This document shows positions 50,982-60,742 of a DNA stretch of 64,000 bases, piece by piece. The translations under genes were made by a program, and so were the position numbers. The notes below the pieces were generated by a model, which did no database searches, had not been told where the DNA came from, and worked only from the letters and a program-made list of their open reading frames with translations. The stretch comes from CAZAOY01 sp964486925 (lineage in GTDB: Bacteria; Bacillota; Clostridia; Oscillospirales; Ruminococcaceae), in assembly GCA_964486925.1 (NCBI GenBank), contig CAZAOY010000003.1, positions 15,542 through 79,541 on the forward strand, read 5' to 3'. Positions within the stretch are counted from its first letter, which is position 1. Each line of letters opens with the position of its first letter.

Positions 50982-52805
50982 ATGGCAGAACAAAAAACCA
51001 AAACGACAAAAAATCTGTTTGCTAACCTTAGCTATCTTATAAAAAAGAGCTATGGTTACGACAAAAAGCTGTTTGGCATGTTTGCGGCGCAGTCGGTTGC
51101 TGAAACGGTTATTGCAGTTTTAGGGGTTTCACTGGTAAAGCTACTGGTGGACGAGCTTACCACACAAAAGCGCACGTACTATATCATCGGGATTATTGGG
51201 GTGGCGGCGGTTACACTTTTGTTGTGTGATCTGGTTATCTCACATTGCAACTCCAAAAAATGGTACAGACTGGTTATGATACGGCTAAAATTTTTGGTGG
51301 TTCGTGGTAAGAAGATTATGGGGATGAACTTTGAGGACACCGAAAACCCACGGGTACTTGACATGTTCCAAAAATCCAAGATGGCGGTAAATGATTATAT
51401 CAGCGCAGATAATCAGGGGATAGAGGGTTATCTGGATATCCTATATATGCAGGGGTCAAAGCTGTTTAATCTATTTAGCTACATAGCGATACTGGTAACC
51501 TTTAATCCTTTAGTAGCGCTTTTAATCTTCCTTTCGGTACTTCTTGAGTACTACCTAAACCTAAAGCTTGCAGACTACGAGCATAAGATGTATGACAAGG
51601 TGTCGCCTATCTGGAGAAAGCTTGATTACTACGAGGAGCGGATGTGCGACGCTAAGTTTAGCAAGGATATTCGTATCTACAGGATTAGCGGTTTTCTGCT
51701 TAAGCGGTTTGTGATACTGGGCAACCAGTCGGCTTCGTTGCTAAACGGCTTTGCTAACAAGACGCTAACGGTAAACCTGCTTAGTGTGATTATCAATGTG
51801 GTGCGGTATGGGGCGCTTAACATCTATCTTTTCTACTGTGTTAAGAACAAGGGGCTTTCCATAGGAGATTACTCCATGTATCTTGCCACCACCACTGCAT
51901 TTTCGGTGGTTGTTACCACCATGATGGTATCCTTTGCGGATCTTATTAAGAAGAACCTGTTCATTAACGACTACATTAACTTTATGAAGCTACCCGATAA
52001 ATCCAACAAAACCGATAGGGTGGACTACAGCAAGGGGTTTGATATAGAGTTTAAAAACGTTACCTTTGCCTACCCAAACTCCGATAAGAATGTGTTGGAA
52101 AACTTTTCGTTACATATAAAACAGGGTCAAAAGCTAGCTCTTGTTGGGATAAACGGTTGCGGTAAAACTACGTTAATCAAGGTGCTTACTGGACTTTACA
52201 CCCCAAAAAGCGGGGAGATTCTACTCAGCGGAGTGCCGATAACTAACTTTAATCCTAGGGATTACTATGACATATTCTCGGTGGTGTTTCAGGATATTAA
52301 CATGTTTGCCTGGACGATTGCGGAGAATGTGGCGCTTGCTGAATACAGTGAGATTGACTTTGATAAGCTAGAGGAGGCTTTGCGGCTTTCGGGGCTTTTA
52401 GAGAAGGTCAACAGCCTTGCAGATGGGTACAACTCAAACATGCTAAAGGTACTGGATGAAAACGGGATTGAGCTGTCGGGCGGACAAGCACAAAAGCTTG
52501 CGTTAGCAAGAGCGCTTTACAAAACCTCCCAGATTATTATCCTAGACGAACCCACCGCCGCCCTTGACCCTATTGCGGAGCACGAGATATACCAAGGGTT
52601 TGACCGCTTAATTCAGGATAAGACCGCTATCTACGTATCCCACCGTCTATCAAGCACTAGGTTTTGCGATGTAATAGCCTACTTCGAGGACGGCAAGATT
52701 GTAGAGTACGGTACCCATGATGAGTTAATGGGGTTAGGTCAGCGGTATGCCGACATGTTCTCAAAGCAGGCGTACTACTACCAAGAGGAGGGGGTGAGCT
52801 TATGA
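50982..52805 (+). CDS. half-size ABC exporter (heterodimer subunit 1)
   Basis: This 607-residue protein has a six-helix membrane domain (about 1-340) and a C-terminal ATPase. The ATPase shows Walker A GINGCGKTT (residues 389-397), signature LSGGQAQKLALARA, Walker B IIILDEPTAALD and YVSHRLS. The Pro in DEPT and the QAQKLALARA signature place it with peptide/lantibiotic-type or unknown exporters of Clostridia. It overlaps subunit 2 by 4 nt. The cargo is not evident. Confidence 0.93.
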   Translation: MAEQKTKTTKNLFANLSYLIKKSYGYDKKLFGMFAAQSVAETVIAVLGVSLVKLLVDELTTQKRTYYIIGIIGVAAVTLLLCDLVISHCNSKKWYRLVMIRLKFLVVRGKKIMGMNFEDTENPRVLDMFQKSKMAVNDYISADNQGIEGYLDILYMQGSKLFNLFSYIAILVTFNPLVALLIFLSVLLEYYLNLKLADYEHKMYDKVSPIWRKLDYYEERMCDAKFSKDIRIYRISGFLLKRFVILGNQSASLLNGFANKTLTVNLLSVIINVVRYGALNIYLFYCVKNKGLSIGDYSMYLATTTAFSVVVTTMMVSFADLIKKNLFINDYINFMKLPDKSNKTDRVDYSKGFDIEFKNVTFAYPNSDKNVLENFSLHIKQGQKLALVGINGCGKTTLIKVLTGLYTPKSGEILLSGVPITNFNPRDYYDIFSVVFQDINMFAWTIAENVALAEYSEIDFDKLEEALRLSGLLEKVNSLADGYNSNMLKVLDENGIELSGGQAQKLALARALYKTSQIIILDEPTAALDPIAEHEIYQGFDRLIQDKTAIYVSHRLSSTRFCDVIAYFEDGKIVEYGTHDELMGLGQRYADMFSKQAYYYQEEGVSL

Positions 52806-54613
52806 GTGACAGCAAACAAAAGACAAAGAAGGAATCCCTTATCTACGACCTAAAGGTTATACGGTTTATGTTTAGCCTTGCCTTTCAAGTGTCAAAGGGG
52901 TTTGGGATAATGCTTGCTTTGTCGATAGTAGCCGCCTCTATACCGCCGTTACTCTGGGTTATCCTGCCAAAATACGTTATAGAGGAGCTGATGGGTGCAC
53001 AGCGGATGGACAGGCTTATTACAATTCTAGTATCCTTTTTAGGCGGAATACTGGTATTAGATGGAATGTCAAAGTATCTTCAAAGGTGGCTTATGACCAA
53101 AAAGAACAGAATATTCCACTATTACAAGGAGCTACTCTCTAAAAAGGTTATGGAGATAGATTTTGAGTATCTGGAAGATCCAAACACCCTTGACCTTAAG
53201 GATAAATCGGTAAATGGGCTTAGCTACTGGGGCGGGATCTTTGGGCTCACCAGTCAGGTTGTTATTATCGTATCATCGGCAATTACCCTTTCGGGATTAC
53301 TTTATATTATCACCACCTTAAATCCAATCCTAATGATACTGCTGGCGGGTGTTATTGCTATGATAACATTGTTTAACAACAGGCTTCGGGTGCTTGTCTA
53401 CAAGTTTTGGGATAAGCTAATGGAGTTTAACCGCCGTTTTCGGTATATAACAAGTCTAATGTTTGACTACAAGTACGGCAAGGACATCCGCTTGTATAAC
53501 ATGGATAGGATGTTAATAAAGAAGAATGAGGGGTACATTCAGCAGACCCATGACTACTACATTAACCAAGGAAAGCGGGAGAAGGCGTTTGCAAGCGCTA
53601 AAAACTACGTTGGTTTCTTCCAGATGGTGCTAATCTATGGGTTTACCACCTATCTGGCGTTTAACAATTCGATAACCATCGGGTCGTTTGTTATGTACAT
53701 CTCCGCCGCGACCTCCCTTGTACTGACCACCACCACCGTCACCCAAAGCATTATTACGTTAAAGCGTGTCTGTCAATACACCTCGCCCTTCTATGATTTT
53801 TACCATCTTCCGCCAATTAAATCGGTAGGAACTAAAAAGCTACCGCCTTTAGGCGAAAATGCTTTATGGGAGATTGAATTTAAGGGGGTAACCTTTGCCT
53901 ATCCAAATGCGAAGTCGCCGACCCTAAAGGAGGTATCCATTAAGCTTACCCATGGTGAAAAGCTATCCATTGTAGGGTTAAACGGAGCGGGAAAGACTAC
54001 CTTTATCAAGCTTTTACTAAGGTTATACGATCCGCAGGAGGGACAGATCTACCTAAACGGTGTTGACATTCGCGAATATGATTACGAGGAGTATCTAGCT
54101 CTTTTCTCGGTCGTATTCCAAGATTATGGTATCTTTGCGGGCACGGTCAAGGAGAACATTGCGATTTCCGACGGTGATGTGGATGATGAGGTGTTAGGTG
54201 CTGTAAGAAAGGTAAATCTGTTAGACAAGATAAACTCGCTAGACAATGGGATTGATACCCCGCTACTCAAGATCTTCGATGAGGACGGTATCGAGTTTTC
54301 AGGCGGGGAGAGCGGGCGGTTAGCGCTAGCACGTGCGGTATACAAGGACGCGCCGTTTATCGTACTAGACGAACCCACCGCCGCCCTCGACCCCATTGCG
54401 GAGTACGAGATCTACAAGCATTTTGACTTCATAGTAAAGGACAAAACCACCGTTTACATCTCCCACAGGCTATCCACCTGTCGGTTTTGCGATGTAGTAG
54501 CGGTCTTTAACGACGGCAGTATCGTAGAATACGGCTCACATTCAGAGCTACTCACCAATGCAGACGGAATCTATTCAAAGATGTGGACTGCGCAGTCGCA
54601 GTATTATGTGTAG
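52802..54613 (+). CDS. half-size ABC exporter (heterodimer subunit 2)
   Basis: This 603-residue partner has a similar membrane domain. Its ATPase has Walker A GLNGAGKTT (392-400), Walker B FIVLDEPTAALD and VYISHRLS. The signature is degenerate-looking, FSGGESGRLALARA. In both subunits the catalytic Glu after Walker B is present, so the two sites are not clearly asymmetric by that residue. The start (ATGAG) overlaps the end of subunit 1. A strong terminator ends the operon. Confidence 0.93.
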   Translation: MSDSKQKTKKESLIYDLKVIRFMFSLAFQVSKGFGIMLALSIVAASIPPLLWVILPKYVIEELMGAQRMDRLITILVSFLGGILVLDGMSKYLQRWLMTKKNRIFHYYKELLSKKVMEIDFEYLEDPNTLDLKDKSVNGLSYWGGIFGLTSQVVIIVSSAITLSGLLYIITTLNPILMILLAGVIAMITLFNNRLRVLVYKFWDKLMEFNRRFRYITSLMFDYKYGKDIRLYNMDRMLIKKNEGYIQQTHDYYINQGKREKAFASAKNYVGFFQMVLIYGFTTYLAFNNSITIGSFVMYISAATSLVLTTTTVTQSIITLKRVCQYTSPFYDFYHLPPIKSVGTKKLPPLGENALWEIEFKGVTFAYPNAKSPTLKEVSIKLTHGEKLSIVGLNGAGKTTFIKLLLRLYDPQEGQIYLNGVDIREYDYEEYLALFSVVFQDYGIFAGTVKENIAISDGDVDDEVLGAVRKVNLLDKINSLDNGIDTPLLKIFDEDGIEFSGGESGRLALARAVYKDAPFIVLDEPTAALDPIAEYEIYKHFDFIVKDKTTVYISHRLSTCRFCDVVAVFNDGSIVEYGSHSELLTNADGIYSKMWTAQSQYYV

Positions 54614-54658
54614 CGGTGTTTTTGTTGGTATCCGCTTTGTGGGATACAAGGCTTAGAT

Positions 54659-54708
54659 CACAAAACCGCACAGGTCTGATGGTGATATCAGATTTGTGCG
54701 GTTTTGTG
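54659..54708 (+). terminator. intrinsic terminator after the exporter pair
   Basis: CACAAAACCGCACA (54659-54672) pairs perfectly with 54695-54708 and an inner TCTGAT/ATCAGA extends it. The CCGCACA word resembles the hairpin at 44700. Confidence 0.85.
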
Positions 54709-54789
54709 TAATTATTAAGATTACTTTACATATTTTTACACTTAGTGTATACTATAAACAAGCAAAAGTACTAAGGATGGTGGAATAAT

Positions 54790-55368
54790 TTGAGTAAAAG
54801 GGTCATGATTTGGGCACTGGCTATAGTTGCGGTAGCTTTTGTGGCTATTTTGGTTTTAGGAAGGACTTTGGCTACCGAGCGGAGGAGTAAGGCGAAGGAT
54901 AAAGCGGAGATTGTTGCTAGGGTTAATGGAGAGGGTATACTAAAGCAGAGGTTTGAGAGCTATAAACAGGGGTTTGCATTAGGGGGTATCCCGATGGACG
55001 ATGAGGAGATACTGGATAGGATGATCACCCAAACTGTGATATCGCAGGAGATCGCTCGGCTTGGTATAACCGTTACAGAGCGGGAGGTGGAGGAGTATAA
55101 CAACCAACGCTTTAGTCTGCTTAATAGCGATGAAGGTGCTGCGGCGGTTATACAAGAATACATCGACAGCAAGGGGATCACGATGGAGCAGTACAAAGCC
55201 CAGAGCAAGGAGATCTCCAGAATAGCACTGCTTAGCGACAGGCTAAGGGAGAAGCTTATGACAGAGTTTAACATGGATAATAACGATAGCCAAAGCTTTT
55301 CACAATACTTTGAAGAGTATGTGCAGGCTTTAAAGGATAAAGCTGTGGTGGAAAGGGTTAGCGAATAA
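54790..55368 (+). CDS. membrane-anchored SurA_N-like chaperone protein without PPIase domain
   Basis: This 192-residue protein has one N-terminal helix (about residues 5-24) and a SurA_N-type chaperone region. It shows EIVARVNGEGILKQRFESYKQG, EEILDRMITQTVISQEIARLGITVTEREVEEYN and the closing helices. The parvulin domain that normally follows is absent; the protein just ends. It starts with TTG after AAGGATGGTGG. It probably helps fold exported proteins on the outside of the membrane. It lies alone between two convergent ABC exporter loci. Confidence 0.82.
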   Translation: MSKRVMIWALAIVAVAFVAILVLGRTLATERRSKAKDKAEIVARVNGEGILKQRFESYKQGFALGGIPMDDEEILDRMITQTVISQEIARLGITVTEREVEEYNNQRFSLLNSDEGAAAVIQEYIDSKGITMEQYKAQSKEISRIALLSDRLREKLMTEFNMDNNDSQSFSQYFEEYVQALKDKAVVERVSE

Positions 55369-55538
55369 TTTATTGATGGTGGTTTAGCCAGTTGTTGCGG
55401 TAGTTATAGTCATGCGGGTTATTGTAGGGAGTTTTAGTCCAGCGGGTGACTGTATGGATATAATGTAGCGGGTGGCGGTATAGGTTTTGCGGTAGATTTG
55501 TGTATAATACACGGCGGGGGATAAGCCTAGTAGAAGCT

Positions 55539-57290
55539 CTACTTAAACTGGTTATCGTACAGCTCTTTATACCTGCCACCCTGTGCTAGTAGGTTGTCAT
55601 GGTTGCCCTGTTCCACAATTTGTCCCTGCTCCATTACGAGTATGCGGTCTGCACCTTTGATAGTAGCTAGTCTGTGTGCTATGGTTATGGTGGTTTTGCC
55701 TTTTGTCAGCTCGTATAAGCCTTGCTGTACTTCGTTCTCTGATTCAGAATCAAGTGCGGCAGTTGCTTCGTCTAAGAGTAGAATGGGTGCATCCTTTAAT
55801 ATGGCACGAGCGATTGCTATACGTTGACGTTGCCCTCCTGAAAGCTGTGACCCACGTTCGCCTACTAAGGAGTTGTAGTCGTCCTTTAGTGATACTATAA
55901 AATCATGGATATTTGCACGCTTTGCGGCGGTTACTACCTCCTCCATACTGCTGTTAGGTCTGCCTAGCTGTATATTCTCAAAGATTGTACCGTCAAACAC
56001 AGTGCAGTCCTGCGGCACATATGCGGCGAGGTTACGTATATCTTGAATGCTGATAGACCTGCTGTCGGTACCAAAGAATAGGATTTTTCCGGACGAAGGG
56101 TTGTAAAACTCTAGGAGAAGTTTGATTAATGTGCTCTTACCCCCACCGGAACCGCCTACAATTGCGATGTGTTCTCCTTGTTTTACCTGTATGTTAAAGC
56201 TGTCTATGATGGTTGTATCACCGTAACCGAAGGTGATATCGCAAAATTCTATTGCTAGCTTGCTGTTAAGGTTGGGTTTTACGGTGGTAGCACGTACCTG
56301 TTCTGTAGGGGTATCCAGTAACTCAAACACACGCTGTGCAGATACAATTGATGGTTGGATTAGTAGCAAAAATGTACTAAACCGTAACATACCGTCTGCC
56401 ATTAGTGCCATTAGGCTTGCTGTGTATACACAGGTTGCGATGGTCATCTGGTTTGATAGGATTAGGAGCATACCTACGATAAACCCTATAGCCTGTGCGG
56501 AAAATGTAAAGAAATCTATCACACCGTATGCAATGCCGTTGACTGTGCGAAACCTACTCCTTTTGAGGAATATCCCTTCACATATACGGGTATACTTCTC
56601 CGCTAACACATCCCTAAGCAAAAACATCTTTATTACAGGGATACTTCGCATTATATCGATTATATATGAGGAGGACGTTGCGGTCTGTACACGTGCTTGC
56701 TGATCAAGCTGTTTAGCGTATGGATTAAGCTTTGTTGATAGATAGAAGTTTATTAAGCTGTAGACAATACTTACCAGTGCAATCCTCCAGTCTGAAATGA
56801 TTAGTAGTACAAGTGCGACACTCGTCTGCACAATAAACCTAGCTAGCGAAACTATTGCGAATGACTGGAAGGTGTATCCTGCTCTGTCCGCGTCGGTAGT
56901 AAGGCGTGTTATATAGTCGCCTGTCTTTTTGTCGGTTGTAGCGCTGGCGGATAGCTTTTGGATGTGTGCCAATACAGCCTTTCTAATCTCGTTACAGCCC
57001 TTAACACTCGATATATTCTGCCAATACCTGCCTATAGCTACAAACGGGATAAGCGCTAAAAAACCGATAAAAAGGTAGATAACAACCCTTACTGTGTAGT
57101 CGTTATACTGTAGGGTGACGGTCTGCACAAGCTTTTCATTAATATACGGAGTAAAGAGTAACATTACAAGCTCTAACGATGAGAAGCTTAGCCCTATAAT
57201 GTATCTTGCCCTCATCTCCTTCATATAAGAGAAACAGCGGATAAGCAATCGAAAACTTTGTATAAACCCAATCTTAGTTGTACTGCTCAT
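55539..57290 (-). CDS. half-size ABC exporter (second pair, subunit 2)
   Basis: This 583-residue exporter half has a membrane domain beginning IGFIQSFRLLIRCFSYMKEMRARYIIGL. Its ATPase has Walker A GGSGGGKST, signature LSGGQRQRIAIARA, Walker B ILLLDEATAALD and TIAHRLATI, all canonical for MsbA-like multidrug/lipid exporters. ATG 57290 lies inside the end of subunit 1 (17-nt overlap) and follows AAGGAGGG. It ends in a 170-nt convergent spacer to the SurA_N gene without an obvious terminator. Confidence 0.93.
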   Translation of the reverse strand: MSSTTKIGFIQSFRLLIRCFSYMKEMRARYIIGLSFSSLELVMLLFTPYINEKLVQTVTLQYNDYTVRVVIYLFIGFLALIPFVAIGRYWQNISSVKGCNEIRKAVLAHIQKLSASATTDKKTGDYITRLTTDADRAGYTFQSFAIVSLARFIVQTSVALVLLIISDWRIALVSIVYSLINFYLSTKLNPYAKQLDQQARVQTATSSSYIIDIMRSIPVIKMFLLRDVLAEKYTRICEGIFLKRSRFRTVNGIAYGVIDFFTFSAQAIGFIVGMLLILSNQMTIATCVYTASLMALMADGMLRFSTFLLLIQPSIVSAQRVFELLDTPTEQVRATTVKPNLNSKLAIEFCDITFGYGDTTIIDSFNIQVKQGEHIAIVGGSGGGKSTLIKLLLEFYNPSSGKILFFGTDSRSISIQDIRNLAAYVPQDCTVFDGTIFENIQLGRPNSSMEEVVTAAKRANIHDFIVSLKDDYNSLVGERGSQLSGGQRQRIAIARAILKDAPILLLDEATAALDSESENEVQQGLYELTKGKTTITIAHRLATIKGADRILVMEQGQIVEQGNHDNLLAQGGRYKELYDNQFK

Positions 57291-59049
57291 TAATGCCCTC
57301 CTTACTAATGGTAACCAAGCCTTGCTGTTTGCAGATGTTATAGTAGTATCCCTGCGCTAGAAGTAGCTCCTTTGGGTTGCCGTGCTCTATAACCCTGCCC
57401 CTGTCTAGGCAGTAGATATAGTCGACGTTTTGCACGGTGGAAAGCCTATGTGCTACTACAATTGCACAGCGACCTACCATAAGTCTATCTAACACCTGTT
57501 GGATTTCATATTCAGTCTGTGTGTCCAGTGCAGAGGTTGCTTCGTCAAGGATTACTAGTCTTGCGTTCTTAAGCAGGGCGCGTGCTATGCAGATACGTTG
57601 CCTTTGACCTCCTGACAGTGAGCCGCCCGCTTCGCCTATCTGCGTATCTACACCATCGGGTAGGCTTTTGACAAACTCCCAAAGGCTTACATCCTTAATT
57701 GCCTTTATTACCTCATCACGTGTTGCACCTAGCCTTCCAAAGGCAACATTGTCGTAGATTGTACCGTCAAACAGCGCTGCGTCCTGTGTCACCAGTGCGA
57801 TCTGGCTACGTAAAGCGGTGGTATCGCAGTCTTTGATATTAATCCCGAATAGCTTTAGTTCACCGTCTGTTGGTTCATAGAATTTGCAGATTAGCTTAAC
57901 GAGGGTACTTTTACCGCAACCGCTAGGTCCTATAAAAGCAAGCTTTTGGTTATTTTTAAGCTGTAGATTAATCTGGCTTAGGATAGATTCTTCCTTTGAA
58001 GGGTCATATGTAAAGCTTAGGTCGGTCATCTGTACGTAGTTACTGGTAAAGTCAAATTCAGTTATATTGCCGCTGGCTTCCAATTCCATATCGTAGATTT
58101 CATATAGACGTGATGAGATTGCGGTTGCTTCCTTAAATGTACGGATAATTGTATCAATCATGGTAAACGCTTCAGTTACATATGCGCTAAGTGCTACGAA
58201 GGATAGCACGCTACCAACGTTAACAAACCCATTTGAGACAAGCCAAGTGCCGAGCAAAAACAACGTCATTAACTGTACCACATTAACGATATATTTTGTC
58301 GCCGTCATATAGGTGCCAAGCTTCTCGGTTTTCACCACCTCCTGATAAGAGGTGTCGATAGCCTTTTTAAATTTTTCATTCATCTGTGGCTGTATATTAA
58401 AGGATTTTACCGTTAAAGCACCACCTATAATATCGGTAGCCAGACTCATTGCGTCACCTGTGCAGCTTCGTGCGGTTTTCATCTGCGACTGCATGGGTTT
58501 ACCTATAATCGAAACTACCCATAGGGAGATTGGTAGTAGTATAAAGTAGGCGATAGATAGTTGCCAGCTTATGAATATGCAAAGAATGATGCCGATAACC
58601 GCTTGCAGGATAAGTCTTGAATGGTGAGAAAAGTTAGCAGCGATTATGTCGCAGAGTCTATCGGTATCCCCATTTATCCTCATTGCCATATCACCTGAAC
58701 GCATATACCTTTCAAGCACCGCTTGTTTGCTGTCTGTTAGCATAAAAAATGCACGCTGTCTAAGCTTTACAAACATTCTTTCGGTGGTCTTTCCTATAAT
58801 AAGATAGTGAACCGCGGTACGTAAGGCGTCTAGCAGGATAAACAAAAGCATTATAAATGCCGCAACAAACATTTCATCTGTCTGCCCCGCTATTCCAAGG
58901 TTAACAACGTTGCCCCAATATATGGCAGAGATACTTTTAAACACTCCGGCAAGCAACGAGAAGATTACAATACCGCTAAGCCCTAGCCAGTGCTTTCTGC
59001 TATCGTAAAAAATCCTTGCTAGCTTATGTTTTGGAATTGATGATTTTAT
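57274..59049 (-). CDS. half-size ABC exporter (second pair, subunit 1) with an AUA start
   Basis: If read from ATA at 59049 the protein has 591 residues: a basic N-terminus KSSIPKHKLARIFYDSRKHWLG, then the first helix GIVIFSLLAGVFKSI. The ATPase has GPSGCGKST, LSGGQRQRICIARA and VILDEATSALD. The first usual start codon (TTG 58956) would remove 31 residues including half of helix 1 and has no ribosome site. AAAGGAG lies nine nt upstream of ATA 59049, and an in-frame stop lies just before that. Either a rare AUA start or a single-base change has to be assumed. Shares an operon with the next subunit. Confidence 0.85.
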   Translation of the reverse strand: MKSSIPKHKLARIFYDSRKHWLGLSGIVIFSLLAGVFKSISAIYWGNVVNLGIAGQTDEMFVAAFIMLLFILLDALRTAVHYLIIGKTTERMFVKLRQRAFFMLTDSKQAVLERYMRSGDMAMRINGDTDRLCDIIAANFSHHSRLILQAVIGIILCIFISWQLSIAYFILLPISLWVVSIIGKPMQSQMKTARSCTGDAMSLATDIIGGALTVKSFNIQPQMNEKFKKAIDTSYQEVVKTEKLGTYMTATKYIVNVVQLMTLFLLGTWLVSNGFVNVGSVLSFVALSAYVTEAFTMIDTIIRTFKEATAISSRLYEIYDMELEASGNITEFDFTSNYVQMTDLSFTYDPSKEESILSQINLQLKNNQKLAFIGPSGCGKSTLVKLICKFYEPTDGELKLFGINIKDCDTTALRSQIALVTQDAALFDGTIYDNVAFGRLGATRDEVIKAIKDVSLWEFVKSLPDGVDTQIGEAGGSLSGGQRQRICIARALLKNARLVILDEATSALDTQTEYEIQQVLDRLMVGRCAIVVAHRLSTVQNVDYIYCLDRGRVIEHGNPKELLLAQGYYYNICKQQGLVTISKEGINEQYN

Positions 59050-59069
59050 ACTGTACCACTCCTTTATTT

Positions 59070-59414
59070 AGTTATTTTTGCGAGGATAATGTTTTTGTCG
59101 ATTAAGTATAAAGAGTTATCTGTCTTGTTGTAAAAGGGGAATATCTACAACAAACCACTGCGATATAACAGATAGATATCGCATAGACAAAACAAAACAT
59201 TTATTCTCACCATTATAACACAATAAAACCAAAACTTCAACATTTTACCATAGATTTGTGCAACTTTCACAATGTGTAAATCTAACCTGCTAATTGAAAA
59301 ACTACTTTTAATTTTAACACCAGTTTCCATATAATACCTACAATATCTAAAAATAAAAACAAGTGAGGATCTAAAGACTAAAATAATCTATTTTTAATCG
59401 CCAAATAACCAAAA
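59070..59414. other. AT-rich intergenic region, no gene seen
   Basis: The spacer upstream of the exporter pair and downstream of the tRNA is AT-rich, with several TTTTAAC-like words. It should hold the exporter promoter, but I could not pick a convincing one. Confidence 0.4.
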
Positions 59415-59464
59415 ATAGGTAAACACATAACCTACTCTGTTAAGTAGGTTATGTGTTTACCTAT
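59415..59464 (-). terminator. tRNA-Lys terminator
   Basis: A perfect 22-bp stem (59415-59436 with 59443-59464) with a six-nt loop begins 5 nt after the encoded CCA and runs into TTTTTGG on the minus strand. Confidence 0.92.
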
Positions 59465-59468
59465 AAAA

Positions 59469-59544
59469 TGGTGAGCCACCGGAGGCTCGAACTCCGGACC
59501 CTTTGATTAAAAGTCAAATGCTCTGCCAGCTGAGCTAGTGGCTC
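59469..59544 (-). tRNA. tRNA-Lys (anticodon TTT), CCA encoded
   Basis: The minus strand folds as a full cloverleaf. The acceptor GAGCCAC pairs with GTGGCTC, the D arm is AGCTCAGCTGGCAGAGC, the anticodon loop is CTTTTAA, and the T arm is CCGGAGTTCGAGCCTCCGG. The 3' CCA is encoded at 59471-59469. No neighbouring tRNA is present. Confidence 0.97.
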
Positions 59545-59612
59545 GTATTATTATTGCGGACAATGTTGGCGATTTGCTGTTTATAAGGCGCTATCGATTG
59601 ACAACGTTATAT

Positions 59613-59641
59613 ATTATAACACTATTATTGACAAAAGTCAA
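59613..59641 (-). promoter_or_regulatory. sigma-A promoter of tRNA-Lys
   Basis: Minus strand TTGACT (59636-59641) and TATAAT (59613-59618), spacer 17 bp; the tRNA 5' end is about 62 nt after the predicted start. Confidence 0.85.
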
Positions 59642-59744
59642 TAGAAAAATACAATTTTGGTTATAGTTCTAAAAATAAATGTGCAGTTTGCCATTTTTAG
59701 GTTTAATTAACTATTATTTAACATATTGTTTTTCATTTTACCGA

Positions 59745-59773
59745 TTGACAAAAATGTAAAAATACGGTATAAT
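59745..59773 (+). promoter_or_regulatory. sigma-A promoter of the AbrB-type gene
   Basis: TTGACA (59745-59750) and TATAAT (59768-59773), spacer 17 bp. Confidence 0.88.
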
Positions 59774-59853
59774 AGTAGATAGAGTAGGTATTTGGCTGGT
59801 GGTCGCTAGTTTGATATTTTCTCTGATAATTAAATATATATGGGGGATTACAA

Positions 59854-60096
59854 ATGAAGAACACAGGTATCATAAGGAAGCTAGACTCACTCGGGCGCGT
59901 AGTGCTGCCTATCGATGTCAGACGTGAGCTAGAGATTGACAAGGATGATGCGGTGGAGATCTATGTTGACAGCGAGTATATCATCCTTAAAAAGAACAAA
60001 CCTACATGCGTTTTTTGCTCTGCTGAGCAGGTGCTTTCTAAGTTTAAGGACAAGTATGTCTGCAACAAATGTACCGCCGAGATAAAAAGAACATAA
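59854..60096 (+). CDS. AbrB/SpoVT-type regulator with C-terminal zinc ribbon
   Basis: This 80-residue protein has a swapped-hairpin AbrB domain (TGIIRKLDSLGRVVLPIDVRRELEIDKDDAVEIYVD). A CVFC...CNKC four-cysteine zinc ribbon follows at about residues 52-75. The GRVVLPIDVRREL motif is that of SpoVT/AbrB transition-state regulators. The short AbrB plus zinc ribbon form is common in Clostridia. GGGGG precedes the ATG. Targets unknown; probably global. Confidence 0.92.
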   Translation: MKNTGIIRKLDSLGRVVLPIDVRRELEIDKDDAVEIYVDSEYIILKKNKPTCVFCSAEQVLSKFKDKYVCNKCTAEIKRT

Positions 60097-60284
60097 CCAA
60101 AACCTTGCAGAGTAACGCAGTAGATACTACATCCTCTTAACTGCGTTACTCAAAGTAAGGTATGCTTTTTAGTGTTACTGTTAGGCATACCTATATGAAT
60201 ATCCTTAGCTAATCGGTAAAGAATAACATAGTGACTATGTTTGACTTTTAATTTAAAGAATTAATATATTAAAGGAGAGTTGTT

Positions 60285-60742
60285 ATGTGTAAAAAGAATA
60301 AACACTGGTTAATCTGGCTAATCGCATCCGCTACCTCTGCAATCCTTATCACTATCGGGATCATTACCTTTATCAAGGTTAAGGCTAAAAGACTAAACAA
60401 AGCGCTGTTTGAAGCTAGCGAATACATTGCCTTCGACGACGACGAGATGGACGAGATGATGGGCATTATCGACGAGGATGATCAATGTGAATGCGGCGAC
60501 TGCGCCGACAAGCAAGACTCGGAAACCGCTGAGGAGATTATCGAAGAAGCGATAATTGAAGCGCTAAATAAAGAAGAATCGCAAGGNNNNNNNNNNNNNN
60601 NNNNNNNNNNNNNNNNNNNNNNNNNNNNNNNNNNNNNNNNNNNNNNNNNNNNNNNNNNNNNNNNNNNNNNNNNNNNNNNNNNNNNNACCATAACACAATA
60701 GTATCGAACGTGTACGACAAAGTATACAAAAAATCAAAGTAG
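60285..60742 (+). CDS. small acidic membrane protein, interrupted by an assembly gap
   Basis: The visible N-terminal 100 residues begin MCKKNKHWLIWLIASATSAIL, with one helix at about 8-28. A basic stretch KVKAKRLNK follows and then a strongly acidic region (AFDDDEMDEMMGIIDEDD). CECGDC is a possible metal site. The gene runs into 100 N at 60587. After the gap one frame continues coding-like, HNTIVSNVYDKVYKKSK, and stops at 60740-60742; I suggest this is the C-terminus. Frame across the gap cannot be proved. Family not recognised (YtxH-like layout). Confidence 0.6.
60587..60686. other. 100-N scaffold gap inside the acidic membrane protein gene
   Basis: Exactly 100 N; no duplicated flank, unlike the murC gap, so sequence of unknown length may be missing. 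Confidence 0.95.
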
